In this document: positions 54,836 through 64,000 of the stretch, piece by piece | Position numbering within the stretch: position 1 is the first letter of the stretch | Layout: each line of letters starts with the position of its first letter | From: Vibrio sp. JC009 | GTDB lineage: Bacteria > Pseudomonadota > Gammaproteobacteria > Enterobacterales > Vibrionaceae | Direction of reading: 5' to 3' | Length of the DNA stretch: 64,000 nt | Assembly: GCF_029016485.1 (NCBI RefSeq) | Contig: NZ_CP092106.1 | Location: 558,001-622,000 of the forward strand | The notes under the pieces: generated by a model | Told to the model about the DNA's origin: nothing | The model's input: the letters and a program-made list of their open reading frames with translations, nothing else | Databases searched by the model: none | Translations under genes and position numbers: made by a program

Positions 54836-56219
54836 TCGCTTTTTTGCTCTTTTTACTGTGGTAGCGCTTTTTGCGTCGGTAATTGGGTTTAGCCTGACCC
54901 AGACCGGTGATCATCACCTGTCTTTTGTTACGGTCAGCATTCTGGAAGCTCTGCCACCAGTTCGCCAGTTCAGCTGTCTCACCACCTTCAATTTTTCCTC
55001 TCATCTCAAGGAAGTCGAAACCGGCGCGGAACTTATTCAGTTCCATCAGCCTGAAGGCACGCTTACCACTTCGTCTTGGCAGTCTTAACTGCAACTGCCA
55101 GATCTCTCTGATGGTTGCCGTATGTCTTCTTGGAATCGCAAGGTTTTTAACCTGCTGATCCAGAATGATATTGCTCGCTTCAAGGATGGCATCGTAGTAG
55201 CTCATACTACGGTGTTCCATAAGGATTTCCGCTTCTTTATTCAGCGGATACCAGAGCAGAGCGGCAAACATAAAGGCCGGGTTAATTCTTTTTCCGTCTT
55301 CGATTCTGGCATCGGTGGATTTCAGAACCAGCTCCAGCATCTTCTCGGTATTAGAGTCTTCCGCTTCGGTAAACTCTCGCGCGATAAGCGGGAAAAGCGG
55401 TGCGAAAAGGTTGTAGTCTCTCAGCAGGAAGTAGGTAACCAGACCCTGCCCGGACTGAAGCAACTTAAGTGACTCTTCGTACATTCTCGCCGCCGGAATA
55501 TCTTCCAGCAGATGCGCAAGCTCAGGGATCGGTAGTGCGGTACTTTCACACAGGTCCATATCCAGCTTTGCTGCAAAGCGAATTGCACGCAGCATACGAA
55601 CCGGGTCTTCCCGGTAACGAACTTCCGGCTCGCCAATCAGGCGGATCAGGCGGTCTTCCAGGTCTTCAATACCGCCAGCGTAGTCATGGATGCTGTAGTC
55701 TGCGATGTTGTAGTACATGGCATTGACGGTAAAGTCACGGCGCTCTGCATCTTCGTCGATACTGCCGTAAACGTTATCACGAAGCAGCATCCCTTCTTTA
55801 GACTGAGCAGATACGTTCTTCGCCGGTTCCTGATGGTGGCCACGGAAAGTGGCTACTTCGATAATATCTCTGCCGAACATGATATGCGCCAGACGGAAGC
55901 GTCGGCCGATAAGGCGGCAGTTCCTGAACAGCTGCTTAATCTGCTCTGGTGTCGCGTTAGTCGCGATATCGAAGTCTTTTGGAGACTTACCAAGTAATAG
56001 ATCGCGTACACCGCCACCTACCAGAAACGCATCGTATCCGGCATTGTGCAGGCGATAAAGCACCTTCAGTGCATTGTCACTGATCTGCTGTCTCGAAATG
56101 TTATGTTCTTCACGCGGAATAATGTTCAGAGAGATTTCAGCTCCTGCGCCGCTGTCTTCTCGGCTGCTTTCGCTGTTTCTGACCAACTTCCGGTAAAAAC
56201 TGGCAACTTGACTAAAAAT
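54828..56219 (-). CDS. pcnB: Poly(A) polymerase I, with AUU start codon
   Basis: PcnB (463 residues) adds poly(A) tails to RNA 3' ends and so promotes decay. The nucleotidyltransferase motif LVGGGVRDLLLGKSPKDFDIATNATPEQ and the following RRFRLAHIMFG and RRDFTVNAMYY are clear; the C-terminus is very basic. The start was placed at ATT (56217-56219). The sequence from there (IFSQVASFYRK) aligns with the E. coli N-terminus MFTRVANFCRK, and a GAGGTG ribosome site lies four bases upstream. E. coli pcnB also starts at AUU, an inefficient codon limiting expression. The nearest TTG (56186) lacks a ribosome site. Confidence 0.9.
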   Translation of the reverse strand: MFSQVASFYRKLVRNSESSREDSGAGAEISLNIIPREEHNISRQQISDNALKVLYRLHNAGYDAFLVGGGVRDLLLGKSPKDFDIATNATPEQIKQLFRNCRLIGRRFRLAHIMFGRDIIEVATFRGHHQEPAKNVSAQSKEGMLLRDNVYGSIDEDAERRDFTVNAMYYNIADYSIHDYAGGIEDLEDRLIRLIGEPEVRYREDPVRMLRAIRFAAKLDMDLCESTALPIPELAHLLEDIPAARMYEESLKLLQSGQGLVTYFLLRDYNLFAPLFPLIAREFTEAEDSNTEKMLELVLKSTDARIEDGKRINPAFMFAALLWYPLNKEAEILMEHRSMSYYDAILEASNIILDQQVKNLAIPRRHTATIREIWQLQLRLPRRSGKRAFRLMELNKFRAGFDFLEMRGKIEGGETAELANWWQSFQNADRNKRQVMITGLGQAKPNYRRKKRYHSKKSKKAND

Positions 56220-56354
56220 AGTCCACCTCGTTTTACTTCTTTTTAATCTGCTATCTTGAATTGCGGCTAATAATAGCTCAGGGGCTGTTATAGTTTCAAT
56301 GCCGTTCCTGCACTAAGCCCTTATTAGCTAATTACTGTTTATGGCCTGAAAGGT

Positions 56355-57242
56355 TTACACAGCACCCGAAAACGGTGACGGGATCTCCAGCTTACCGGGC
56401 AGTTGACTGACAGACCAGTTGTCGGTTCCCCAGCCAATAATCTCGTCCAGCCGTCCTTCTTCTATACCTTGCGGAAGGTCGAATCCTAAAAAATGCATCG
56501 CCTTGAGTAGGGTAGGTTTGGGATGTTGCAAATCTATGGCTTTTGCATGATTCTGCTTGGATAACTTATTACCTGTCGAGTCAATTGCCAGGGGAAGGTG
56601 CAGGTAACTGACCGCATCCAGCCCTAACAGCTTATAAAGGCTGATCTGACGTCCCGTGGGTTCTATCAGATCCGCTCCCCGTACCACTTCAGTGACTCCC
56701 TGATAAATATCATCAAGCACCACCGCCAGATTGTAAGCGAACAGACCATCCCGTCTTTTAATAATAAAGTCTTCACCGGCAAGGCCCGGTGCGATATCCA
56801 TAGTACCGTGTCTGATGTCGTTAAAGGTCAGAACCGGCTCATCAACCTTTACTCTTACCGCGCAACCGTCAGGCGAGGATATTTTTTTATCTCTGCAGGT
56901 GCCCTGATAGTAGCCACCTGCTGCTTTTATCTGTTTTCTGGTGCACCGGCAGTAATAAGCCATCTCAGAAGTCAGCCAGGTATCGATTTGTTCCTGATAG
57001 GCGTCATGGCGGTGACTTTGGAACAGAACTTCTCCGTCCCAGTGCAGTTGATAAGCTTCCAGTGCCTTAAGAATAAGATTAGCAGCGCCTGCCATTTCCC
57101 TTGGCGGATCCAGATCTTCCATCCTAACCAGCCAGGTTCCGTTGTTGGCTTTAGCCTGAAAGTAACTGCCCAGAGCAGCCACAAGAGAGCCGAAATGCAG
57201 GGGGCCGGAAGGGGATGGCGCAAAGCGTCCAGTGTATTTCAT
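56355..57242 (-). CDS. gluQ: Glutamyl-Q tRNA(Asp) synthetase
   Basis: GluQ-RS (295 residues), a truncated glutamyl-tRNA synthetase, attaches glutamate to the queuosine base of tRNA-Asp. The HIGH-like motif appears in FAPSPSGPLHFGSL and the KMSKS-like motif in NKLSKQNHAKAI. A zinc site (CRCTRKQ...GTCRDK) is present and there is no anticodon-binding domain. It follows dksA in the conserved dksA-gluQ-pcnB order. Confidence 0.96.
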   Translation of the reverse strand: MKYTGRFAPSPSGPLHFGSLVAALGSYFQAKANNGTWLVRMEDLDPPREMAGAANLILKALEAYQLHWDGEVLFQSHRHDAYQEQIDTWLTSEMAYYCRCTRKQIKAAGGYYQGTCRDKKISSPDGCAVRVKVDEPVLTFNDIRHGTMDIAPGLAGEDFIIKRRDGLFAYNLAVVLDDIYQGVTEVVRGADLIEPTGRQISLYKLLGLDAVSYLHLPLAIDSTGNKLSKQNHAKAIDLQHPKPTLLKAMHFLGFDLPQGIEEGRLDEIIGWGTDNWSVSQLPGKLEIPSPFSGAV

Positions 57243-57271
57243 ATCTGAGTGCCGGAAATGGTATTAAGTAA

Positions 57272-57293
57272 AAAGGGAGCCTAGGCTCCCTTT
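57272..57293 (-). terminator. Terminator between dksA and gluQ
   Basis: A perfect 22-base palindrome (AAAGGGAGCC TA GGCTCCCTTT), followed on the minus strand by TTTTTACTT. It may separate dksA from gluQ or only lower read-through. Confidence 0.85.
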
Positions 57294-57321
57294 AGTAAAG
57301 TAACAAGCTGTCGCTGGCTGC

Positions 57322-57765
57322 TTAGCCCTGCATCTGTCTCTCTTTCATCTCTGCAAGAGTTTTACAGTCGATACAAAGGTCGGCTGTCGGTCTGGCTTCC
57401 AGACGACGGATGCCAATCTCTACACCGCAAGATTCACAGAAACCGAACTCATCTTCCTCGATTTTGTTCAGTGTTTTTTCAATCTTCTTGATCAAACGAC
57501 GCTCACGGTCACGGTTGCGAAGTTCAAGACTGAATTCTTCTTCCTGAGAAGCACGGTCAACCGGGTCAGGGAAGTTTGCCGCTTCGTCCTGCATATGGTG
57601 CACAGTACGGTCAACTTCTTCCATTAGTTGGTTACGCCACGCTTCTAAAATCTTAGTAAAGTGAGCCATTTGTTCTGGTGACATATACTCTTCACCAGCT
57701 TTTTCCTGATAAGGTTCAACACCTGCAATGGCTAGGATGCCTAGCGCTTTTTTCTTTTCTGGCAT
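57322..57765 (-). CDS. dksA: RNA polymerase-binding transcription factor DksA
   Basis: DksA (147 residues) binds the RNA polymerase secondary channel and works with ppGpp in the stringent response. The coiled-coil tip aspartates are seen in [13 protein letters not shown], and the zinc finger is CESCGVEIG...DLCIDC. The ATG at 57763-57765 gives normal length and has GGAG seven bases upstream; an earlier in-frame start would add 29 unrelated residues. Confidence 0.98.
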   Translation of the reverse strand: MPEKKKALGILAIAGVEPYQEKAGEEYMSPEQMAHFTKILEAWRNQLMEEVDRTVHHMQDEAANFPDPVDRASQEEEFSLELRNRDRERRLIKKIEKTLNKIEEDEFGFCESCGVEIGIRRLEARPTADLCIDCKTLAEMKERQMQG

Positions 57766-58138
57766 ACCACATCTCCTACTTACACCTATAACCAACAGCT
57801 CCGCTGTCAAATTAAGGCGGGTATCTATAGCAGAAAGAAAAGCCGGAAGCAAACACAGAGTTTTTATCTCTGCGTTATTGTGAACATCGCATCATTTTCA
57901 GCTATTTAATGACGTTTTTTAAACAGTTGAATGAATGCGAGCTTCATCTGGATAACCTTGCAACGCAAAAAGTTTTCCAAATACCAACTTCTTTTGCTTA
58001 ATTTAAGTCGTTTTTTAATACTTCCACTCTTTATGGTGTAAAGATGGCATTTTTTCAAGTGCAGAGTGCAAAATTCGGCTATTTAAATAGTTTTTTTGTT
58101 CTAAAGCACTTACTGGAGGGAGTTGCCTGCTGCTCCCG
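57766..58138. promoter_or_regulatory. dksA upstream region
   Basis: About 370 AT-rich bases between sfsA and dksA, without a gene. A weak GGGAG...CTCCC hairpin lies just after the sfsA stop, without a T-tract. The dksA promoter should be here; in E. coli sfsA and dksA share a transcript, but this gap makes a separate dksA promoter likely. Confidence 0.4.
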
Positions 58139-58816
58139 CTACTCGAAACTAAATTGTGACTTTAAATCTGGCTTATAACTTAACACTTCAACGCCCGACT
58201 CAATTGCCTGTTCAAGAAGACTGGCATAGGCAGGATCCACATGTCTGGCCGCTTTTACTGAGTCGATACCTGAATGCAAAATGGCGAATAACAGAACCGC
58301 CCTGTGGCCTTCTTTTACTATCTGCATCAGCTCCTGAAGATGTTTCTGACCCCTTTTGGTGACCGCATCAGGAAAGTAACCCTGACCCTGTTCCAGCAGA
58401 GTGCAGCTTTTTACCTCAACAAAGCACTTTTCATCCCCTCTGGTCAGCATAAAGTCGATACGGCTGTCACCGTATTTCACTTCCGGGCGAACCTCATAAC
58501 CAGACAGTGAATCTATCTCACCAGCCATGAGTGCATTACCGACAAACTCGTTAGCTCTTGCTGTGTTTACACAGATAAGGCCGTTCCGCTCAGTCAGCTC
58601 CCAGGTGCACTGATATTTACGTTTGCTGTTATCACTTACGCTGTACCAGATGGTGTCTCCGGCACTGCCGCAGTTTGTCATTGAGCCGGTATTGGGCACA
58701 TAAATGGTAGTGGTCTCACCTTCGCCGGTTTCAATATCGGCCAGAAAGCGTTTATACCTTTTAATCAGTTTGGCGGCATATAGCTTAGGCTTTTGTTGTT
58801 TTAATTCAGCGTGCAT
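58139..58816 (-). CDS. sfsA: Sugar fermentation stimulation protein SfsA
   Basis: A 225-residue SfsA protein. Motifs visible are [30 protein letters not shown] and the nuclease-like DSRIDFML...[11 protein letters not shown], followed by [10 protein letters not shown]. The family binds DNA and has been linked to maltose utilisation in E. coli; its biochemical role is unsettled. The ATG at 58816 has AGGA five bases upstream; an upstream TTG would add five residues. It is divergent from hrpB. Confidence 0.93.
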   Translation of the reverse strand: MHAELKQQKPKLYAAKLIKRYKRFLADIETGEGETTTIYVPNTGSMTNCGSAGDTIWYSVSDNSKRKYQCTWELTERNGLICVNTARANEFVGNALMAGEIDSLSGYEVRPEVKYGDSRIDFMLTRGDEKCFVEVKSCTLLEQGQGYFPDAVTKRGQKHLQELMQIVKEGHRAVLLFAILHSGIDSVKAARHVDPAYASLLEQAIESGVEVLSYKPDLKSQFSFE

Positions 58817-58871
58817 CTTTTTCCTGTACAATGTGGGCCAGTTTGTTCTGGTATATCACAAGGTTTTTCTA

Positions 58872-61352
58872 TTGTCACAACTTCCCATTCAGTCGGTGTT
58901 ACCACAACTTCTTGAAAGTGTCCGCTCCTCAAACCAGATAATTCTTAAAGCTGAGCCGGGTGCCGGTAAGTCGACTTATTTCCCTTTGCAGTTACTAAAA
59001 ACCAATGCTGTTTCGGGCAAAATAGTGATGCTTGAGCCCAGGCGTCTGGCGGCAAGAAATATCGCCACCTATCTCTCAGAGCAGCTTGGTGAAAAGGTGG
59101 GGCAGACTGTGGGCTACCGGGTCAGAAATGATGTGAAGGTCAGTGCTCAGACCCGGCTGGAGATAGTGACCGAAGGCATTATGACCAACATGCTTCAGGC
59201 CGACCCTGAGCTCACCGGCATAGATCTGCTGATTTTTGATGAGTTTCATGAAAGAAGCATACACGCAGATATTGCGCTGGCATTCAGTCTGGAGATTCAG
59301 GAAGCCTTCAGGGATGACCTGAAAATTGTGGTGATGTCTGCAACACTGGATCAGCAGGCTCTGCAGACGCTATTACCGGATGCGGATTATATTGAATCGG
59401 AAGGACGCTCCTATCCGGTTGAAGTTCGTTATGCGCCTCTGGCGGTCAATGACAGACTGGTTCCTGCCGTCACTAAGCAAATCAATTCTGTGCTTAACCG
59501 GGAAGAGGGTTCTGTGCTTGTGTTTCTGCCGGGCATGGCTTCGATTAAGCAGACGGAGCAGGCTCTGCTGGAGTTAAAACCGGATGCTGATATTTGCCCT
59601 CTTTACGGTCAGTTAAGTATCGCAGAGCAGGAAAAGGCGATTTGTCCTTCACCACAGGGCAGACGAAAAGTGGTGCTGGCAACCAATATTGCCGAAACGT
59701 CTCTGACCATTGAAGGCATCCGTATTGTGGTGGATTCCGGACTTGAGAGAACCGCCCGTTTTGACCCTAAAACCGGCATCACCCGGCTTGATCAGGTAAA
59801 AGTGGCTCAGTCGTCAGCGATTCAGCGTACCGGGCGGGCAGGGCGTTTGCAGGAAGGACTCTGTATTCGTCTGTATAGTGAAAGCCAGTTTAACCAGCAG
59901 CCTAAGGTGCCAGAGCCGGAGATACTGCATTCAGACCTCTCTTCACTGGCTATGGAGCTGGCGGTTTGGGGAACTAACGAAGTTAACGAGCTTAGCTGGA
60001 TGGATGTGCCGCCAAAATCTCTGTTGCAGCAGGGGCGTGATTTACTGCATTCCCTTGGGCTGCTGAATTGTCACAATCAGCCTACGGAGAGAGCAAAGCA
60101 GATTCAGACGCTGGGAATCGAGCCCAGGCTGGGAGCTATGCTTCTGGAGTCGTCGGAGCTTGGTGAAAAGTACCTGAATACCGCGCTGGCACTGATTCCT
60201 TTGCTCGAAGAACCGGAAAGAAATATTGTTGATATCACCCATTCGCTCTATCGCCTGCAGTCAGGAAAGCATCCTAAAAGCCGGGCATTTGAAAAGCGGG
60301 CTTCACTGTTAGGGCGTAAGCTTAGCCATCAGTTTAACTCATCTGAAATTGATGAGCTGTATACAGGTGTTTGTCTGGCGTTTGCCTATCCGGACAGAAT
60401 CGGCAAACAGAGGGGCAACCGTCACGGAAGCTTTTTGCTGGCTAACAGGCATGGTGCCTTTATTTCAGAGCAGGAACGTCTGGCGGAAGAAGAGTTTATT
60501 GTCGCCATTGATTTGATGCGTACGGGCCGCGATGAGAGCCAGTTATTTCTTGGAGCCTCTTTGGATATTCACGCTCTGAAAACCCTTGTGCCTCAGCTGT
60601 TTTTTACCATGGAATCCGTTGACTGGGATGAAGCTAAAGGACGCCTGATTGCACAGCAGCTTTACTGTCTGGGAAACAGAAACGGACACTATCTTGTAAC
60701 CGGAACAGAAATTCTGCCTCAGCCGGATAAAGCAAAAATAGTTGAAGCCCTGCTAAATTACCTGCGCCGGAAAGGCTTAGATGTTTTAAACTGGGATGAG
60801 AAAAGCAGTTGCCTAAGAGAGCGGATCCGTTGTGCCTCTGACTGGCTTCCTGAAAAAGAGTGGCCTTCAGTGGATTCGGATGTTCTGCTTGAGAATTTAG
60901 AAAGCTGGCTTGAACCTTATATGACAGGGGTGAAAAGCGCCCGGGACCTGAAATCCATTGATCTTTATGCGGCATTAACCTCCTATTTAGGCTGGCCACT
61001 GAATCAGGAAATTGATGAACTGCTGCCGGTCAGCTATCAGGTACCAACGGGAAGCCGAAAGAAAATCGTTTATCAGCGGGGAAAACCGCCGGTACTTTCG
61101 GTGAGAATGCAGGAGATGTTTGGCGAGCAGGACTCTCCTGTGCTGGCTCAGGGGCGGGTGAAAATAACCCTTGAGCTGCTTTCGCCAGCGCAGCGGCCTT
61201 TGCAGGTTACTGCTGATTTGGCCGGTTTCTGGGCGGGAGCTTACAAAGAGGTGCAAAAGGAAATGAAAGGCAGATACCCTAAGCACCCTTGGCCGGATGA
61301 TCCGGCAAACCATATTGCAACAACCAAAACTAAGCGACAGTTGAATTCATGA
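58872..61352 (+). CDS. hrpB: ATP-dependent helicase HrpB
   Basis: HrpB (826 residues) is a DExH-box helicase. Walker A PGAGKSTYFPLQLL, the DEFHERS box, SAT (VMSATLDQQAL) and motif VI (QRTGRAGRLQEG) are clear, with the HrpB-specific C-terminal domain after residue 500. The TTG at 58872 (SQLPIQSVLPQLL) matches the E. coli N-terminus and has AAGG eight bases upstream; a longer upstream frame runs through sfsA and is not believed. The stop overlaps the mrcB start (ATGA). The RNA target is unknown. Confidence 0.95.
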   Translation: MSQLPIQSVLPQLLESVRSSNQIILKAEPGAGKSTYFPLQLLKTNAVSGKIVMLEPRRLAARNIATYLSEQLGEKVGQTVGYRVRNDVKVSAQTRLEIVTEGIMTNMLQADPELTGIDLLIFDEFHERSIHADIALAFSLEIQEAFRDDLKIVVMSATLDQQALQTLLPDADYIESEGRSYPVEVRYAPLAVNDRLVPAVTKQINSVLNREEGSVLVFLPGMASIKQTEQALLELKPDADICPLYGQLSIAEQEKAICPSPQGRRKVVLATNIAETSLTIEGIRIVVDSGLERTARFDPKTGITRLDQVKVAQSSAIQRTGRAGRLQEGLCIRLYSESQFNQQPKVPEPEILHSDLSSLAMELAVWGTNEVNELSWMDVPPKSLLQQGRDLLHSLGLLNCHNQPTERAKQIQTLGIEPRLGAMLLESSELGEKYLNTALALIPLLEEPERNIVDITHSLYRLQSGKHPKSRAFEKRASLLGRKLSHQFNSSEIDELYTGVCLAFAYPDRIGKQRGNRHGSFLLANRHGAFISEQERLAEEEFIVAIDLMRTGRDESQLFLGASLDIHALKTLVPQLFFTMESVDWDEAKGRLIAQQLYCLGNRNGHYLVTGTEILPQPDKAKIVEALLNYLRRKGLDVLNWDEKSSCLRERIRCASDWLPEKEWPSVDSDVLLENLESWLEPYMTGVKSARDLKSIDLYAALTSYLGWPLNQEIDELLPVSYQVPTGSRKKIVYQRGKPPVLSVRMQEMFGEQDSPVLAQGRVKITLELLSPAQRPLQVTADLAGFWAGAYKEVQKEMKGRYPKHPWPDDPANHIATTKTKRQLNS

Positions 61353-63739
61353 GTGATAAAAGAGCACCGGCCAAGAAGGTGACCAGGAAAAAGCCGGCAA
61401 CCAGAAGAAAACCGGCTTCAAGAACCAAGCCAAAGACAAGGGCAAAGGCGAAGCCAAAAGCCAGGCAGAGCAAAGCGAAGAAAAGCTGGCTTAAACAGAT
61501 CTGGAGTATCGGCTGGAAGCTGGCTCTGGCAGGCATTGCTGTGCTTGCCTTTCTGGGTGTTTACTTAGATTCAATTGTACGCGAACGCTTTGAAGGACAG
61601 ATCTTCGACCTTCCAACGGTAGTTTACGCAAGGGTGCTGAATCTGGCTCCGGGAAGCAGCATTAGCCTGAGTGATGTCAGCAAAGAGCTGGATGTTCTTA
61701 ACTACAGAAAAGTGCGCACCCCAAGAAGGCCGGGAGAGTACTCCTCATCTTCCAGTAAAATCGAGCTGATCCGCAGGCCATTTGAGTTTGAAGACGGCCC
61801 TGAACCTGACCGTCATGTGATGTTCTATTTTGACCAGAGCGGTCTGCAGCGTATTCAGTCGCTGGAGCAGAAGGCGGATATGGGCTTTTTGCGTATCGAA
61901 CCCAAGATGCTGGGCATGCTGGAAAAGGATGTTGAGCAGACCCGCCTCTACCTGAAAAGAGAGCAGTTCCCTGAGGTATTAGTGGATGCACTGCTGGCAA
62001 CCGAAGACAGAGAGTTTTATCAGCATGACGGCGTTTCACCTCTGGCGATTTTAAGGGCGCTGGCGGTTAATATTAAGGCCGGGCGGACCGTTCAGGGCGG
62101 TAGTACCCTGACTCAGCAGTTAGCGAAAAACCTGTTTCTTAGCCGGGAGCGTACTCTGTGGAGAAAGGTGCGTGAAGCCTATATCGCTCTGATCCTTGAT
62201 TACAGATACGACAAAGACCGGATTCTGGAAGCTTACTTAAATGAGGTCTATCTGGGGCAGAGCCTGGGGCAGGCGGTGCACGGTTTTGCTCTGGCTTCGC
62301 GGCTCTATTTCGGTCAGCCGGTTTCTGAGCTGAGAATTGATCAGATCGCTCTGCTGGTGGGTATGGTGAAAGGTCCTTCTTACTACAATCCGGTTAAGCA
62401 TCCGGAAAGGGCCAAAGAGCGCCGGGATCTGGTTCTGCGTCTGCTGATGAAGCAGGAAACACTGACCGCAGAGCAATACCAGCAGGCGGTAAACCGTGAG
62501 CTGGATATTCAGGATAATCCGCAGATAGCCTCAAGGCAGCCGGCCTATTTCCAGCAATTGAAAAATGAACTGAAGCAGAAGGTTGGAGAAGAGTTCCATT
62601 CATTTGAGGGATTGAGGCTTTTTACCACTCTGGACCCTGTTTCACAGGTGATGCTGGAAAGGGCGATCAAAAGCAAGATCCCGCAACTGGAGAAAAAATC
62701 CGGTAAAGGTCTGGAGTCTGCAGCAGTGGCCGTTGACAGGAAAACCGGTGAAATCCGGGCAATGGTGGGCGGTAAAAGAACCGGGTACGACGGGTTTAAC
62801 CGCGCACTGAATGCCAGCCGTCCCATTGGCTCTCTGGTTAAACCTGCGGTTTATCTGACCGCGCTTTCAGAGCCGGACAGATATACGCTGGCGACCACCC
62901 TGCTGGATGAAAAAATCCGCCTGAAAGGCATTAAAGGTACGGTCTGGGAGCCGAAAAACTTTGACCGTAAGTTCCGGGGAGAAGTGGCTCTGTACCGCGC
63001 TCTGGCAAACTCTCTTAATGTTCCGACGGTAAGACTGGGCATGGAGCTTGGGATGCAGAGAGTCATTGGCACGCTGGAAGCTCTGGGTGTCGACAGGCAG
63101 GAGATCAGACCGGTTCCGGCAATGTTTCTTGGTGCTTTTTCGCTGTCACCTTATCAGGTGGCTCAGATGTATCAGACCCTGACCAACTCAGGAAAACAGG
63201 CCCCGCTTTCGGCACTGAGAGTGGTTAAGGATCTGGATGAGAATATTATCTATCAGTCCATGCCGAGAAAGCGTGCTACCGTGGATGAGCAGGCGGCCTG
63301 GCTCACCACTTATGCAATGAAAAAAGCGGTAATGGAAGGTACCGGTCGTTATCTTCAGGGCCGGTATGGCTGGGCGGCTCTGGCAGGGAAAACCGGAACC
63401 AGTAACGATAGCCGGGACAGCTGGTTTGTGGGTGTGGACGGCAGAGAAGTAGTGACCGTCTGGGTTGGCCGGGATGATAACAAGCCGACTAAGCTCACCG
63501 GTGCCAGCGGTGCTTTGCGGGTCTATTCTGACTATCTGGCTCTGCGCTCGCCGCAGAAGCTGACGCTGCCATGGCCACAGGACATTGCTACCATTGGCTT
63601 TAAACAGAACAAAAACGGAGCGCTTAAGCTCGACTGCAACAATGATTTCACGCTTCCGGTATGGGATAAGCAGGGACAGATAAGAAAAGCCTGCAGCAGT
63701 TCTCCGGGCCAGTGGCTGAGAAAATTGTTTGACTGGTAA
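61349..63739 (+). CDS. mrcB: Penicillin-binding protein 1B
   Basis: PBP1b (796 residues) is a bifunctional peptidoglycan glycosyltransferase/transpeptidase. It has a very basic cytoplasmic tail (residues 1-50), one membrane helix (about 52-73) and a UB2H domain. The glycosyltransferase has catalytic Glu in ATEDREFYQHDGV and GGSTLTQQLAKNLFL. The transpeptidase has the nucleophile in GSLVKP, SLN, and KTGTSNDSRDSWF. It overlaps hrpB by 4 bases (ATGA). LpoB-type activation is likely but not shown here. Confidence 0.97.
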   Translation: MSDKRAPAKKVTRKKPATRRKPASRTKPKTRAKAKPKARQSKAKKSWLKQIWSIGWKLALAGIAVLAFLGVYLDSIVRERFEGQIFDLPTVVYARVLNLAPGSSISLSDVSKELDVLNYRKVRTPRRPGEYSSSSSKIELIRRPFEFEDGPEPDRHVMFYFDQSGLQRIQSLEQKADMGFLRIEPKMLGMLEKDVEQTRLYLKREQFPEVLVDALLATEDREFYQHDGVSPLAILRALAVNIKAGRTVQGGSTLTQQLAKNLFLSRERTLWRKVREAYIALILDYRYDKDRILEAYLNEVYLGQSLGQAVHGFALASRLYFGQPVSELRIDQIALLVGMVKGPSYYNPVKHPERAKERRDLVLRLLMKQETLTAEQYQQAVNRELDIQDNPQIASRQPAYFQQLKNELKQKVGEEFHSFEGLRLFTTLDPVSQVMLERAIKSKIPQLEKKSGKGLESAAVAVDRKTGEIRAMVGGKRTGYDGFNRALNASRPIGSLVKPAVYLTALSEPDRYTLATTLLDEKIRLKGIKGTVWEPKNFDRKFRGEVALYRALANSLNVPTVRLGMELGMQRVIGTLEALGVDRQEIRPVPAMFLGAFSLSPYQVAQMYQTLTNSGKQAPLSALRVVKDLDENIIYQSMPRKRATVDEQAAWLTTYAMKKAVMEGTGRYLQGRYGWAALAGKTGTSNDSRDSWFVGVDGREVVTVWVGRDDNKPTKLTGASGALRVYSDYLALRSPQKLTLPWPQDIATIGFKQNKNGALKLDCNNDFTLPVWDKQGQIRKACSSSPGQWLRKLFDW

Positions 63740-63753
63740 TCACAGGTAACTAA

Positions 63754-64000
63754 ATGATCAGAGCAAACCGAATACTAATAAATCTACTGGTTTTGTTTGG
63801 CTGCGGTGTTTCAGCGGCTCAGGTTAGTGCGGCTGAAGCGGTACAAAAGGAAGCCGTAGAAAGACCTAAAATCGCCGTTGTGCTGGCCGGAGGCGGGGCA
63901 AAAGGCGCTGCGCATATCGGGGTGCTGAAAGCGCTTGAAGAGATGCATATTCCGGTGGATCTGATCACGGGAACCAGTATGGGGGCTTATGTTGGGGGCC
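63754..64000 (+). CDS. Exported patatin-like phospholipase (5' part, cut by window edge)
   Basis: The last 82 codons in the window encode a signal peptide ([20 protein letters not shown], cut near SAA). They continue with the patatin start [25 protein letters not shown] and the nucleophile elbow [10 protein letters not shown]. The oxyanion loop GGGAKG and GxSxG serine are intact. A patatin with a signal peptide suggests the PlpD class (phospholipase fused to POTRA and an outer-membrane barrel), but the barrel would lie beyond the window. It starts 14 bases after mrcB. Confidence 0.85.
   Translation, partial: MIRANRILINLLVLFGCGVSAAQVSAAEAVQKEAVERPKIAVVLAGGGAKGAAHIGVLKALEEMHIPVDLITGTSMGAYVGG

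Noticed and set aside
58704..58871. 56-residue N-terminal extension of hrpB
   Set aside because: Runs antisense through the start of sfsA; the TTG at 58872 matches the known HrpB start and has a ribosome site.

Overview
The window looks like a chromosome segment from a marine gammaproteobacterium of the family Vibrionaceae, most likely a Vibrio. I infer this from gene content and order. A LuxR/HapR-type quorum-sensing master regulator is divergent from hpt, an arcB gene follows a GGDEF gene and yhcC, pilABCD-coaE-zapD is intact, and pdhR-aceEF-lpd has a PdhR operator. No rRNA or tRNA gene, insertion sequence, phage or CRISPR array is visible. Most of the window is conserved core genome, interrupted by a few AT-rich accessory insertions and unusual intergenic repeats.

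Layout. 0-8.3 kb (minus strand): btuF (cut by the edge), cbiB-like and mtnN, then gltB-gltD for glutamate synthase. 8.8-14.8 kb: yhcC, a PAS-GGDEF diguanylate cyclase and the redox sensor arcB, convergent with arcA. 15.2-16.6 kb: a DUF3293 gene, an RraA/HMG-aldolase-like gene and a small predicted outer-membrane protein. 17-21.9 kb: the threonine operon with leader peptide and attenuator. 21.7-24.9 kb: a perfect 370-bp tandem duplication of the thrC end, leading into an AT-rich lipoprotein gene with metallopeptidase-like motifs. 24.9-31 kb: grcA, nfo, a 34-codon small gene, ung, a hemerythrin-like gene, a DUF3545 gene, an AGCS symporter and yaaA. 31.2-36.8 kb (minus): zapD, coaE, pilD, pilC, pilB, pilA. 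37.2-39.5 kb: an AT-rich cassette of one secreted protein of unknown function and two tandem paralogous predicted barrels. 39.5-48.2 kb: nadC, ampD, then pdhR-aceE-aceF-lpdA. 48.2-52.5 kb: luxR-type regulator, hpt, carbonic anhydrase and a two-gene ABC exporter. 52.6-58.8 kb (minus): sfsA-dksA-gluQ-pcnB-folK-panB-panC. 58.9-64 kb: hrpB, mrcB and the start of an exported patatin gene.

Themes. Several genes sit under aerobic/anaerobic control: arcA/arcB, grcA with an FNR box, pdhR-aceEF with PdhR and FNR-like boxes, and a perfect FNR box beside arcA. Others supply precursors: glutamate, threonine, pantothenate/CoA, folate, NAD and B12 uptake.

The most unusual signals are: (1) inverted pairs of short 7-10-nt tandem repeats filling the gap between four convergent gene pairs and abutting the stop codons, with a different unit at each site; (2) the 370-bp perfect duplication; (3) a lipoprotein with HxxGxxxD and HxH metallopeptidase signatures; (4) an AUU start codon for pcnB; (5) the secreted/barrel cassette between pilA and nadC.
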